From positions 2,809,501-2,873,500 of the forward strand of contig NC_014623.1 in NCBI RefSeq assembly GCF_000165485.1: a stretch of 64,000 bases of DNA. The letters run 5' to 3'. The DNA is from Stigmatella aurantiaca DW4/3-1. Its GTDB lineage: Bacteria; Myxococcota; Myxococcia; Myxococcales; Myxococcaceae. Shown piece after piece: positions 27,105 to 35,431 of this stretch; position 1 is the stretch's first letter; each line of letters starts with the position of its first letter. Position numbers and translations under genes: made by a program. Below the pieces are notes generated by a model. The model had not been told where the DNA came from and did not search any database. It worked only from the letters and a program-made list of their open reading frames with translations.

Positions 27105-27425
27105 ATGGCCGCAAAGAAGGCTGCTGCGAAGAAGACCGCTGCGAAGAAGGCTGCTCCCGCCGCGAAGAAGGCCGCGGGTGCCAAGAAGCCGAACGCCGCG
27201 TTCATGAAGGAGTTCAACCCCACGCCCGAACTCGCCGCCGTCGTCGGGGACAAGCCGCTTCCTCGCACTGCGGTCATCAAGAAGCTGTGGGATTACTTCA
27301 AGAAGAATGGTCTCAACCAGGGCCAGCTCATCAACCTGGATGACAACCTCAAGAAGGTCTACGGCAACAAGAAGCAGATCAAGATGACCGAGGTCGCCGG
27401 AGCCTTCAAGCACCTGAAGGAGTAG
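27105..27425 (+). CDS. SWIB-domain protein with Lys/Ala histone H1-like tail
   Basis: A 106-residue basic protein. Residues 1-30 are almost entirely Lys and Ala in KKAAAKK-type repeats, like the tail of histone H1 or bacterial H1-like proteins. Residues of about 33-106 are a SWIB/MDM2 domain (TAVIKKLWDYFKKNGLN, QIKMTEVAGAFKHL). In eukaryotes SWIB occurs in chromatin-remodelling complexes; in bacteria it occurs in chlamydiae and scattered others. It is probably a small nucleoid-associated protein. The start has GGGGAGGAG 9 bases upstream. A short hairpin (CCCCT/AGGGG, about 27072-27085) abuts the ribosome site. A strong terminator follows the gene, so it is likely monocistronic and well expressed. 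Confidence 0.88.
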   Translation: MAAKKAAAKKTAAKKAAPAAKKAAGAKKPNAAFMKEFNPTPELAAVVGDKPLPRTAVIKKLWDYFKKNGLNQGQLINLDDNLKKVYGNKKQIKMTEVAGAFKHLKE

Positions 27426-27462
27426 TCTTGGCAGGCGGGCCCCTCGGGGCACGCGGCAATTC

Positions 27463-27499
27463 GAGGGCTCGCCGTGGACACGGTGGGCCCTCTTCTTTT
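27463..27499 (+). terminator. intrinsic terminator after the SWIB gene
   Basis: A long stem starts with GAGGGC at 27463-27468 and closes with GCCCTC at 27487-27492, continued inward by CGCCGTG pairing with CACGGTG around a 2-base loop. The stem has two wobble pairs and is followed at once by TTCTTTT on the plus strand. Position 38 bases after the stop supports its role. Confidence 0.8.
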
Positions 27500-27593
27500 G
27501 GGGGAAGGGGACGCTTTCAGAGCGTTGGAAAGAGGGCGGACGGGCAGATGACCACTGGCCAACGGCCCCAAGAGGTTCTACCTCTTTGCCCCG

Positions 27594-30500
27594 ATGCTGC
27601 TCGACGGATCGAAAGAGGCGAAGGCCGCGACGCCGGAACAGGCGGAGCGGGAGGCGGCCCAGGTGGCCGATGGGCTGTATGCGCGGGTTCGAGAGGAGCT
27701 GCTGGCGACCGCCCGGGACACGCCCCTGTCCACCTACCGGCTTCAGCTCCATCAGGGCTTCCGCTTCCAGGACGCGCGGGCAGTGGTGCCGTACCTGGCC
27801 CGGCTGGGGGTGAGCGATCTGTATGCCTCCCCGTACCTGAAGGCCACGCCGGGCAGTACCCATGGGTATGACTGCGTGGACCACCAGCACCTCAACCCCG
27901 AGGTGGGGTCGGCCGAAGACCATCAAGCGCTCTGCCAGACGCTGAAGCAGCACCACCTGGGGCATGTGGTGGACGTGGTGCCCAACCACATGGGCATCGA
28001 GCGCCTCAATCCCCTGTGGTTCGACGTGCTGGAGAACGGCCCGTCCTCGCTGTACGCGAAGTACTTCGACATCGACTGGGCCCCGGTGAAGGCCGAGCTG
28101 CGGGACAAGGTGCTCCTGCCCATCCTGGGAGACCAGTACGGCATCGTCCTGGAGCGGGGGGAGCTGAAGCTCGCCTTCCGGGAGGGGGCCTTCTTCATCC
28201 AGTACTATGACCACTTCCTGCCGCTGGCCCCGCGCCAGTATGCGTATGTGCTGAGCCAGGAGCTGGCGGGGTTGGTGGCGAAGCTGGGGGAGGGCCACCC
28301 GCAGCTCATCGAGCTTCAGTCCATCCTCACCGCCATCGAGCACCTGCCCTCGCGCACGGAGACGGAGCGGGCCAAGGTCATCGAGCGCAACCGCGAGAAG
28401 GAGGTCATCAAGCGGCGGCTCGCGGCGTTGGTGGAGACCAGCCCGGAGGTGGCCGCCTTCGTGGCCGCCCGGGTGGCCGCCGTCAACGGTACCCCCGGCA
28501 ACCCGCGCTCCTTCGATCAGTTGGACACGCTGCTGTCGCACTGCTCCTACCGGCTGGCGCACTGGCGCGTGGCCGGCGAGGAGATCAACTACCGGCGCTT
28601 CTTCGACATCAACGGGCTGGCCGCCATCCGCGTGGAGGATCCGGACGTCTTCGATGAGGCCCACGCCCGCATCTTCGACTGGCTGCGCGAGGGCTGCGTC
28701 ACGGGGCTGCGCATCGATCACCCGGACGGATTGTTCGATCCCACGGCCTACTTCCTCCGGCTCCAGGAGCGCTTCTTCCTGGAGCGGGCGAAGGCGCGTT
28801 TCCAGGCGGAGCACGGGGCTCAGGACGCCCGCTGGGCGGCGGTGGAGCAGCGCCTGGCGCAGCGGTGGCAGGAGGAAGCGGGGCAGGATCCTGCCTCGCC
28901 GCTGCGCAAGGCGCTCTACGTGGTGGTGGAGAAGATCCAGGGGGGCAAGGAGCGCATTCCCGAGGTGTGGGCCGTGCACGGCACCACCGGCTACCGCTTC
29001 GCCAACGCGGTGGGAGGCCTCTTCGTGCAGCCAGAGGCGGAGAAACCGCTGACGGAGACGTACCACCGCTTCCTGGGGGAGTCGCCCGACTTCGAGCAAC
29101 TGGTCTATCAGAAGAAGCAGTTCATCATGCGCACCGCCATGTCGAGCGAGATCAACATGCTCGCCCATGAGCTGAACCGCATCTCGGAGATGAACCGCCG
29201 TACCCGGGATTTCACGCTCAACAGCTTGCGCCGGGCGCTCGTGGAGTTCATCGCGCTGTTTCCCGTGTACCGCACCTATGTGGACGGGTGGCGGCCAGAG
29301 CTGGATGCCCGGGACGTGCAGTACATCGAGTGGACCATCTCCCGGGCCAAAGCGAACAACGCCATCACCAACACCAGCATCTTCGACTTCCTCAGCGACA
29401 TCCTCCTGAGGCGCTACCCGGAGCACCTCAACGAGAACGAGCGGGCGGAGATGCTGCGCTTCGCCATGAAGCTGCAGCAGGTGACCGGGCCGGTGATGGC
29501 CAAGGGGCTGGAGGACACCTCCTTCTATATCTACAACCGGCTCGTCTCGCTCAACGAGGTGGGGGGAGAGCCCGAGCACTTTGGAATCAGCACCGCCACC
29601 TTCCACCAGCGCAACCAGGAGCGCGCGGACCACTGGCCCGCGAGCTTGCTCACCACCAGCACGCACGACACCAAGCGGAGCGAGGATGTGCGGGCCCGGC
29701 TGAACGTGCTCACCGAGTTGCCCGACGTGTGGCGCCAGAAGGTTCAGCACTGGGCACAGCTCAACGCCCGGCACGTCACCTTGCTGGCCTCCGGGGCCGC
29801 CCCCTCGCGCAACGACGAGTACCTCCTGTACCAGACCCTCGTGGGCGCATGGCCCATGGGCGAGCACGTGCCGGCCAAGGAGTTCGAGGCCTTTCATCAC
29901 CGGGTGCGCGACTACATGGCCAAGGCCCTGAAGGAGGCCAAGGTTCGCACCTCGTGGACCAGCCCGGACGCCGACTATGACGGGGCGGTGGCCCGCTTCG
30001 TGGACGCCTGCTTCGATGCGAAGCAGTCCTCGGCCTTCCTGGACGATGTGCGCCAGTTCAAGCGCCGCATCGAACGGGCGGGCCAGCACAACGCGGTGGG
30101 ACAGCTGGTGCTCAAGCTGGCCTCTCCCGGGGTGGTGGACACCTATCAGGGCTGTGAGCTGTGGGATCTGTCCCTGGTGGATCCGGACAACCGCAGGCCG
30201 GTGGATTACACGGTGCGCGCCAAGCTCCTGGAGGCGCTGGATGCGGAGGCCGCGAAGGACCGTCAGGCGCTGTGCTCCCGCTTGGTGTCCCACATGGACG
30301 ATGGGCACGTGAAGCTCTATGTGCTCGCCGAGGGCCTGCGGCTGCGCCAGCGCCAGGCGGCCCTGTTCCGCGCGGGGGCCTACCGGGCGCTGGAACTGTC
30401 CGGTCCCCGGTCTCAGGCGGCCGTGGCGTTTGCCCGGGAGCGCGAGGGAGCGGTGGTGCTGGCCGCCGTTCCGAGGTTCACCTTGAGTGCGCTGGAGGAG

Positions 30501-30695
30501 GCGGGCGGGCTGGCCCGCGCCTACGAAGGCACTTTCGTGGACCTTCCGGAGGCGTATGGAGGCATGATGTTCCAGGACGTGTTGACCGGGCGACAGGTGC
30601 GGCCAGAGCGGGGAGCAACGGGTGGCGTGGTGCTGCCCCTGGCTCCGTTGCTCTCTGGATTCCCGGTGATCCTCTTGGAGAGGAGTTCTGGATGA
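27594..30695 (+). CDS. treY: maltooligosyl trehalose synthase
   Basis: A 1033-residue GH13 enzyme that turns the reducing end of maltodextrin into an alpha-1,1 trehalosyl unit. Typical TreY motifs are STYRLQLHQGF at the start of the barrel, YASPYLKATPGSTHGYD, DVVPNHMG, RIDHPDGL with the nucleophile region, and VEKIQGGKE. Length is above the usual 700-900 residues, with extra helical segments at about residues 260-330 and in the C-terminal half. ATG 27594 has no strong ribosome site. GlgX follows with an ATGA overlap. The hydrolase TreZ, which releases trehalose, is not in this window. Confidence 0.92.
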   Translation: MLLDGSKEAKAATPEQAEREAAQVADGLYARVREELLATARDTPLSTYRLQLHQGFRFQDARAVVPYLARLGVSDLYASPYLKATPGSTHGYDCVDHQHLNPEVGSAEDHQALCQTLKQHHLGHVVDVVPNHMGIERLNPLWFDVLENGPSSLYAKYFDIDWAPVKAELRDKVLLPILGDQYGIVLERGELKLAFREGAFFIQYYDHFLPLAPRQYAYVLSQELAGLVAKLGEGHPQLIELQSILTAIEHLPSRTETERAKVIERNREKEVIKRRLAALVETSPEVAAFVAARVAAVNGTPGNPRSFDQLDTLLSHCSYRLAHWRVAGEEINYRRFFDINGLAAIRVEDPDVFDEAHARIFDWLREGCVTGLRIDHPDGLFDPTAYFLRLQERFFLERAKARFQAEHGAQDARWAAVEQRLAQRWQEEAGQDPASPLRKALYVVVEKIQGGKERIPEVWAVHGTTGYRFANAVGGLFVQPEAEKPLTETYHRFLGESPDFEQLVYQKKQFIMRTAMSSEINMLAHELNRISEMNRRTRDFTLNSLRRALVEFIALFPVYRTYVDGWRPELDARDVQYIEWTISRAKANNAITNTSIFDFLSDILLRRYPEHLNENERAEMLRFAMKLQQVTGPVMAKGLEDTSFYIYNRLVSLNEVGGEPEHFGISTATFHQRNQERADHWPASLLTTSTHDTKRSEDVRARLNVLTELPDVWRQKVQHWAQLNARHVTLLASGAAPSRNDEYLLYQTLVGAWPMGEHVPAKEFEAFHHRVRDYMAKALKEAKVRTSWTSPDADYDGAVARFVDACFDAKQSSAFLDDVRQFKRRIERAGQHNAVGQLVLKLASPGVVDTYQGCELWDLSLVDPDNRRPVDYTVRAKLLEALDAEAAKDRQALCSRLVSHMDDGHVKLYVLAEGLRLRQRQAALFRAGAYRALELSGPRSQAAVAFAREREGAVVLAAVPRFTLSALEEAGGLARAYEGTFVDLPEAYGGMMFQDVLTGRQVRPERGATGGVVLPLAPLLSGFPVILLERSSG

Positions 30696-32842
30696 AGAAG
30701 GCGGAGGTGCTTCCAGGGAGGCCATTCCCCCTGGGCGCCACGTACGATGGGGAGGGTGTGAACTTCGCGGTCTTCAGTGAGCACGCGAAACGCATCGAAG
30801 TGTGCCTCTTTGATCCGGACCACCCTACCCAGGAGATTCGCCGCTTTCCGCTCCTGGAGACAACCTATCAGGTTTGGCATGGCTATGTGCCTGGGTTGAA
30901 GCCCGGGATGCTCTATGGCCTGCGCGCGCACGGTCCCTACGAGCCAAAGAAGGGCCTGCGCTTCAATCCCCACAAGCTGCTCGTGGACCCGTACGCGCGG
31001 GCCCTCCACGGCAAGGTGGAGGTCTCCGCGCCCGTGTACGCCTACCGGGGCGTGGACGAGAACGACAAGGACGCGGACCTGACGATGGACACGCGCGACA
31101 GCGCCGCCGGGGTTCCCAAGGCGGTGGTGCTGGCCGGTGACTTCGACTGGGAAGGGGACCGTCCGCCCGCCACCCCCTGGCACCGCTCGCTGCTGTACGA
31201 ACTGCACGTCAAGGGCTTCACGAAGCTTCACCCCGCCGTGCCCGCGCCCCTGCGGGGCACCTATGCGGGGCTGGCCCACCCGGCGGTGCTCGAGCACCTG
31301 CAACGGCTGGGCGTCACCGCCGTGGAGCTGCTGCCCATCCATGCCTCCGTGGATGAGTCGTTCCTCGTGAAGAAGGGGCTCACCAACTACTGGGGCTACA
31401 ACACGCTCGGGTACTTCGCGCCGGATGCGCGCTACAGCGCCTCGGGTTCCCTGGGCGGCCAGGTGACCGAGTTCAAGCAGATGGTGAAGGCGCTTCACCG
31501 CGCCGGCATCGAGGTCATCCTCGATGTGGTCTACAACCACACCTGTGAGGGCAATCACCTGGGGCCCACGCTGTCCTTCAAGGGCCTGGACAACGGGGCC
31601 TATTACCGGCTCACGGAGAAGGACCCGCGCTTCTATCTGGACTTCACCGGGTGCGGAAACTCGTGGAATGCCACGCATCCCTATGCGCTCAAACTGGTCG
31701 CGGACTCCCTGCGCTACTGGGTGGAGGAGATGCATGTGGATGGGTTCCGCTTCGACCTGGCCACCACGCTGGGGCGGGACCGGGGGGGCTACGACACGCG
31801 CGCGGCCTTCTTCCAGATTCTCCACCAGGATCCGGTGCTCAGCCGGGTGAAGCTCATCGCCGAGCCCTGGGACGTGGGGGACTTTGGCTACCAGGTGGGC
31901 AACTTCCCGGTGCTCTGGGGTGAGTGGAACGGCAAGTACCGGGACACCATCCGCCGGTACTGGAAGGGGGACGACCGGCAGGCGGCGGAGATTGGCTACC
32001 GGCTCACCGGCTCGTCGGACCTGTTCGCACTCTCCGGGCGCAGGCCCACCGCCAGCGTGAACTTCGTCACCGCGCACGATGGCTTCACCCTGCATGACCT
32101 GGTCACCTTTGGGGAGAAGCACAACGAGGCGAACCTGGAGAGCAACCGGGATGGCGCCAATGACAACCACTCGTGGAACTGTGGGGTGGAGGGGGAGACG
32201 GCCGACGCGGCGGTGAATGCCTTGCGCGAACAGCAGAAGCGCAATTTCATCGCCACGCTCTTCATCTCCCAGGGCGTGCCCATGCTGGTGGCGGGCGACG
32301 AGATGGGGCGCACGCAGCAGGGCAACAACAACGCCTATTGCCAGGACAATGCGCTGTCGTGGGTGAACTGGACGCTGAGCGCCCGGCAGCAGGAGATGCT
32401 GGAGTTCACCCAGCGGATGAGCCGGTTGCGGCGGGAACAGCCGGTGTTGTCCAAGCGCCGGTTTTTCCGGGGCGCCCACATCTGGGACAGCGAGCTGAAG
32501 GACCTGGCGTGGTTCCGGCCGGACGGCAACGAGATGCGCAAGGAGGACTGGGAGAAGCCCTACGTCCGGTCCCTGAGCTTCCTGCTGGGCGGAGACGCCA
32601 TTGCCGCCCTGGATGACCAGGGCCACCGCATCGTCGGCGACACGTTGCTGGTGCTCTCGAACGCCCACCACGAGCCGATGACCTTCCTGTTGCCGGCCAT
32701 CGAGTGGGGCGCGGACTGGGAGCGGGTGGTGGATACGACGGTCTCGGGAGACTGCTCCCACATCCACACGCCCGCCGGAGGGAAGATTCAGGTGGCGGGG
32801 CGTTCCTTGGTGGTTCTGCGCAGGCCCGCGACAGAGTTGTAG
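30692..32842 (+). CDS. glgX: glycogen debranching enzyme GlgX/TreX
   Basis: A 716-residue GH13 isoamylase-type enzyme that removes alpha-1,6 branches from glycogen. An N-terminal CBM48-like domain (RPFPLGATYDGEGVNFAVFSE) precedes the barrel with DVVYNHT, GFRFDLATT (nucleophile Asp), LIAEPWD (acid/base Glu) and VTAHDGFTL (third acid). ATG 30692 overlaps the treY stop by 4 bases and has GGAGAGGAG upstream, so the two are translationally coupled. Debranched glucan is the natural substrate for TreY, so the pair channels glycogen toward trehalose. Confidence 0.94.
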   Translation: MKKAEVLPGRPFPLGATYDGEGVNFAVFSEHAKRIEVCLFDPDHPTQEIRRFPLLETTYQVWHGYVPGLKPGMLYGLRAHGPYEPKKGLRFNPHKLLVDPYARALHGKVEVSAPVYAYRGVDENDKDADLTMDTRDSAAGVPKAVVLAGDFDWEGDRPPATPWHRSLLYELHVKGFTKLHPAVPAPLRGTYAGLAHPAVLEHLQRLGVTAVELLPIHASVDESFLVKKGLTNYWGYNTLGYFAPDARYSASGSLGGQVTEFKQMVKALHRAGIEVILDVVYNHTCEGNHLGPTLSFKGLDNGAYYRLTEKDPRFYLDFTGCGNSWNATHPYALKLVADSLRYWVEEMHVDGFRFDLATTLGRDRGGYDTRAAFFQILHQDPVLSRVKLIAEPWDVGDFGYQVGNFPVLWGEWNGKYRDTIRRYWKGDDRQAAEIGYRLTGSSDLFALSGRRPTASVNFVTAHDGFTLHDLVTFGEKHNEANLESNRDGANDNHSWNCGVEGETADAAVNALREQQKRNFIATLFISQGVPMLVAGDEMGRTQQGNNNAYCQDNALSWVNWTLSARQQEMLEFTQRMSRLRREQPVLSKRRFFRGAHIWDSELKDLAWFRPDGNEMRKEDWEKPYVRSLSFLLGGDAIAALDDQGHRIVGDTLLVLSNAHHEPMTFLLPAIEWGADWERVVDTTVSGDCSHIHTPAGGKIQVAGRSLVVLRRPATEL

Positions 32843-32938
32843 CCAGCAGGCCGGGGACGCGTTAGGCAGGGGGGGGTCTGGAGAGCGTCCTATCCAGCTG
32901 GGTAGTGTTTTCCCCTTCGCACCACTCGGGATTCGCAC

Positions 32939-33889
32939 GTGAATACGCAAGTTGCGCTCTGGGTAGGCTTCAATCTCTTCGTCATCGCGATGCTCGCGAT
33001 CGATCTGGGCCTCTTCCACCGCAAGGATCACGCGGTGACGCCGAAGGAGGCCGGGGCCTGGACGGGGGTGTGGATCTCCATCAGCCTGCTCTTCTGCGGG
33101 GGCATCTGGTACTTCTCGGGCCCGGTTCCCGCGCTGCAGTGGTTCACCGCCTATGTCGTCGAGTACTCGCTGTCGGTCGACAACCTGTTCGTCTTCCTGA
33201 TGGTGTTCAGCTACTTCCGGGTGGCGGCGGAGCACCAGCACCGGGTGCTCTTCTGGGGCATCGTCGGCGCCTTCATCATGCGCGCGGTGCTCATCATCGC
33301 CGGGGCCGCGCTGGTGACGCGCTTCCACTGGATCATCTACCTCTTCGGCGCCTTCCTGGTCTTTACCGCCGTGAAGATGTTGGTGTCCAAGGACGAGGAG
33401 GTGGATCCAGAGCAGAAGTGGATCGTGCGGATGGCCCGCAAGACGTTGCCCGTGGCGAGGCTGGGCGAGGGCAGCCGCTTCTTCGTGACCGAGGACGGGC
33501 GGCGCAAGGTGACGCCGCTGTTCGTGGTGCTGCTGGTGGTGGAGGCCACCGACCTGCTGTTCGCCCTGGACTCCATCCCCGCGGTGCTGGGCATCAGCCA
33601 GGACGCGTTCATCATCTACACGTCCAACGTGTGCGCCATCCTCGGGCTGCGCTCGCTGTTCTTCGTGGTGGCCAGCCTCATGGACAAGTTCCACTTCCTC
33701 AAGCTGGGCCTCTCGGGAATCTTGGGGTTCGTGGGCGTGAAGATGTTGATCACCTACTTCGACATCCACGTTCACATCGGGTTGTCGCTGGGGATCATCG
33801 CCGGCATCCTGGTGGCCAGCATCGTGGCCTCGCTCATCTGGCCGAAGGCGCCGGATCCGGGACATGACCGGGAGAGCGCCAAGACCTGA
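32939..33889 (+). CDS. TerC/Alx-family integral membrane protein
   Basis: A 316-residue membrane protein with eight or nine hydrophobic helices. The acidic membrane motifs of the TerC family are present: EYSLSVDNLFVF and VEATDLLFALDSIPA. The relatives Alx, MeeF and YkoY export manganese or help metalate exoenzymes. Starts at GTG 32939; no clear ribosome site. The 96-base leader does not show the yybP-ykoY manganese riboswitch often found before this family. Function in Mn export is inferred from family. Confidence 0.88.
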   Translation: MNTQVALWVGFNLFVIAMLAIDLGLFHRKDHAVTPKEAGAWTGVWISISLLFCGGIWYFSGPVPALQWFTAYVVEYSLSVDNLFVFLMVFSYFRVAAEHQHRVLFWGIVGAFIMRAVLIIAGAALVTRFHWIIYLFGAFLVFTAVKMLVSKDEEVDPEQKWIVRMARKTLPVARLGEGSRFFVTEDGRRKVTPLFVVLLVVEATDLLFALDSIPAVLGISQDAFIIYTSNVCAILGLRSLFFVVASLMDKFHFLKLGLSGILGFVGVKMLITYFDIHVHIGLSLGIIAGILVASIVASLIWPKAPDPGHDRESAKT

Positions 33890-33947
33890 GCGCCCCCGTT
33901 GGGCGTTTTCCTTGCAACCCGAGCCCGTCCCGGCTCAAGGTGGAGAC

Positions 33948-34331
33948 ATGTCCACGACGACCACCGAGGGCATCCGGATCACCGTGAAGCCCGCCTATTG
34001 GCCCGAGCGCAGCGCCCCCGAGTCCGGGCACTACGCGTTCATGTACACGGTGGAGATCGCCAATGTGGGGAACCTCCCCGCCCAGCTGCGCAGCCGCCAC
34101 TGGGTCATCACCGACGCCCATGGGCGCATCGAAGAAGTCCGGGGAGAGGGCGTGGTGGGCAAGCAGCCTCGCCTGGAGCCCGGTGAGCGCTTCGAGTACA
34201 CGAGCTGGGCCATGCTGCGCACCGCGTTCGGCTCCATGCGGGGCAGCTACGCCTTGGTCCGCCCGAATGGATTGCAGTTCGACGCCCAGATTGGCGAGTT
34301 CGCTTTGACCTTGCCCAACGCGTTGCATTGA
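33948..34331 (+). CDS. apaG: ApaG-domain protein
   Basis: A 127-residue protein of the ApaG family, a small beta-sandwich protein linked to metal resistance and Ap4A level in enterobacteria; its biochemical role is not settled. Family markers are IANVGNLPAQLRSRHWVITD, the motif GEGVVGKQPRLEPGE and FEYTSWAML. ATG 33948 has AAGGTGGAG just upstream. The hemH start follows directly, so the two genes are likely coexpressed. Confidence 0.92.
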   Translation: MSTTTTEGIRITVKPAYWPERSAPESGHYAFMYTVEIANVGNLPAQLRSRHWVITDAHGRIEEVRGEGVVGKQPRLEPGERFEYTSWAMLRTAFGSMRGSYALVRPNGLQFDAQIGEFALTLPNALH

Positions 34332-34336
34332 GCCCC

Positions 34337-35431
34337 ATGCCCACCGTGAAGAAGGGGCTGCTGCTGGTCAACCTGGGGACACCGGATGCGCCAGAGACGG
34401 GGGCGGTGCGCCGCTACCTGCGCGAGTTTCTGAGCGATCCGCGGGTGCTGGACATCCATCCGGTGGGGCGGTGGATGCTGCTCAACCTGATCATCCTGCC
34501 CTTCCGGCCGGCCCGGAGCGCCGAGGCCTATCAGAAGGTGTGGACGCAGGAGGGCTCCCCCCTGCTCGTGCATGGGCGGGCCTTGGCCGAGGCCGTGGCG
34601 GGGCGCCTGGCGGGCGAGTACGAGGTGGCGCTGGCCATGCGCTACGGCAATCCCTCCCTTCCCGAGGCGGTGCGGGCGCTCCGGGCCCGGGGGGTGTCGG
34701 AGTTCACCGTCCTGCCGCTCTACCCTCAGGAGGCCACCTCCAGCTCCAGCTCCACCCGGGCCCGCATCTACGAGGTGCTGGGTGAGTCGTGGGATGTGGC
34801 GCCGGTGAGATCGCTCCCGGCCTTTCATGATGACCCGGGCTTCTTGGATGCGTTCGCGGCGGTGGCGCGGCCCGTCATCGCCGGGGCGCGTGCTGACCAC
34901 GTCCTCTTCAGCTACCACGGGTTGCCCGAGCGCCACATGCGCAAGAGCGATCCCTCTGGGCAGCACTGTCTGGCCTCCGCGGGCTGCTGTGACGTGCTCA
35001 CGGAGGTGAACCGCCACTGCTACCGCGCCCAGTGCTTCGCCACCACGCGCGCCCTGGTGGAGCGCCTCGGCCTGGCGAGCGGCGGTTACACCACTTCGTT
35101 TCAGTCACGGCTGGGGCGCACGCCGTGGGTGAAGCCCTACACGGATCTGGTCCTCCCGGAGCTGGCGCAGAAGGGCGTGCGGCGGCTGGCGGTGATGTGC
35201 CCTGCCTTCGTGGCCGACTGCCTGGAGACGCTGGAGGAGATTGGCCTGCGTGCCCGGGAGCAGTTTCTCGGATGCGGGGGCGAGTCGCTCACGCTGGTCC
35301 CCTCGCTGAACGCCCACCCCACATGGGTGGACGCCGTGTGCAACCTGGTGCGAGGGGCGGACCGCGCCGCGCCCGGCGTTACTTCAGGGCCTCGAGCTTC
35401 AGCTCTGCCGGAACCCCTTCCAAGGGAGTGA
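34337..35431 (+). CDS. hemH: ferrochelatase with internal cysteine cluster
   Basis: A 364-residue enzyme that inserts Fe(II) into protoporphyrin IX, the last haem step. The catalytic His194 lies in SYHGLPERH, and the N-terminal LLLVNLGTPDAPE and the LPLYPQ motif are standard. Inserted after the His are five cysteines: Cys211, Cys217, Cys218, Cys228 and Cys233 (HCLASAGCC, then HCYRAQC). This matches the class described for Myxococcus xanthus, in which an internal segment binds a [2Fe-2S] cluster; other bacterial and animal enzymes use C-terminal cysteines. ATG 34337 is used; TTG 34328 is possible. The last 53 bases overlap the convergent lipoprotein gene. Confidence 0.93.
   Translation: MPTVKKGLLLVNLGTPDAPETGAVRRYLREFLSDPRVLDIHPVGRWMLLNLIILPFRPARSAEAYQKVWTQEGSPLLVHGRALAEAVAGRLAGEYEVALAMRYGNPSLPEAVRALRARGVSEFTVLPLYPQEATSSSSSTRARIYEVLGESWDVAPVRSLPAFHDDPGFLDAFAAVARPVIAGARADHVLFSYHGLPERHMRKSDPSGQHCLASAGCCDVLTEVNRHCYRAQCFATTRALVERLGLASGGYTTSFQSRLGRTPWVKPYTDLVLPELAQKGVRRLAVMCPAFVADCLETLEEIGLRAREQFLGCGGESLTLVPSLNAHPTWVDAVCNLVRGADRAAPGVTSGPRASALPEPLPRE

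Noticed and set aside
27568-27586. AAGAGG/CCTCTT hairpin just before treY as a terminator
   Set aside because: The stem is only six bases and has no U-tract; the terminator of the SWIB gene is the stronger hairpin at 27463-27499.
32843-32938. Possible yybP-ykoY manganese riboswitch before the TerC gene
   Set aside because: The 96-base leader lacks the conserved riboswitch elements and is too short for the usual fold.
27069-33865. Two very long minus-strand open frames opposite treY, glgX and terC
   Set aside because: Same cause: stop codons are rare in GC-rich antisense frames. The plus strand carries unambiguous GH13 and TerC motifs.
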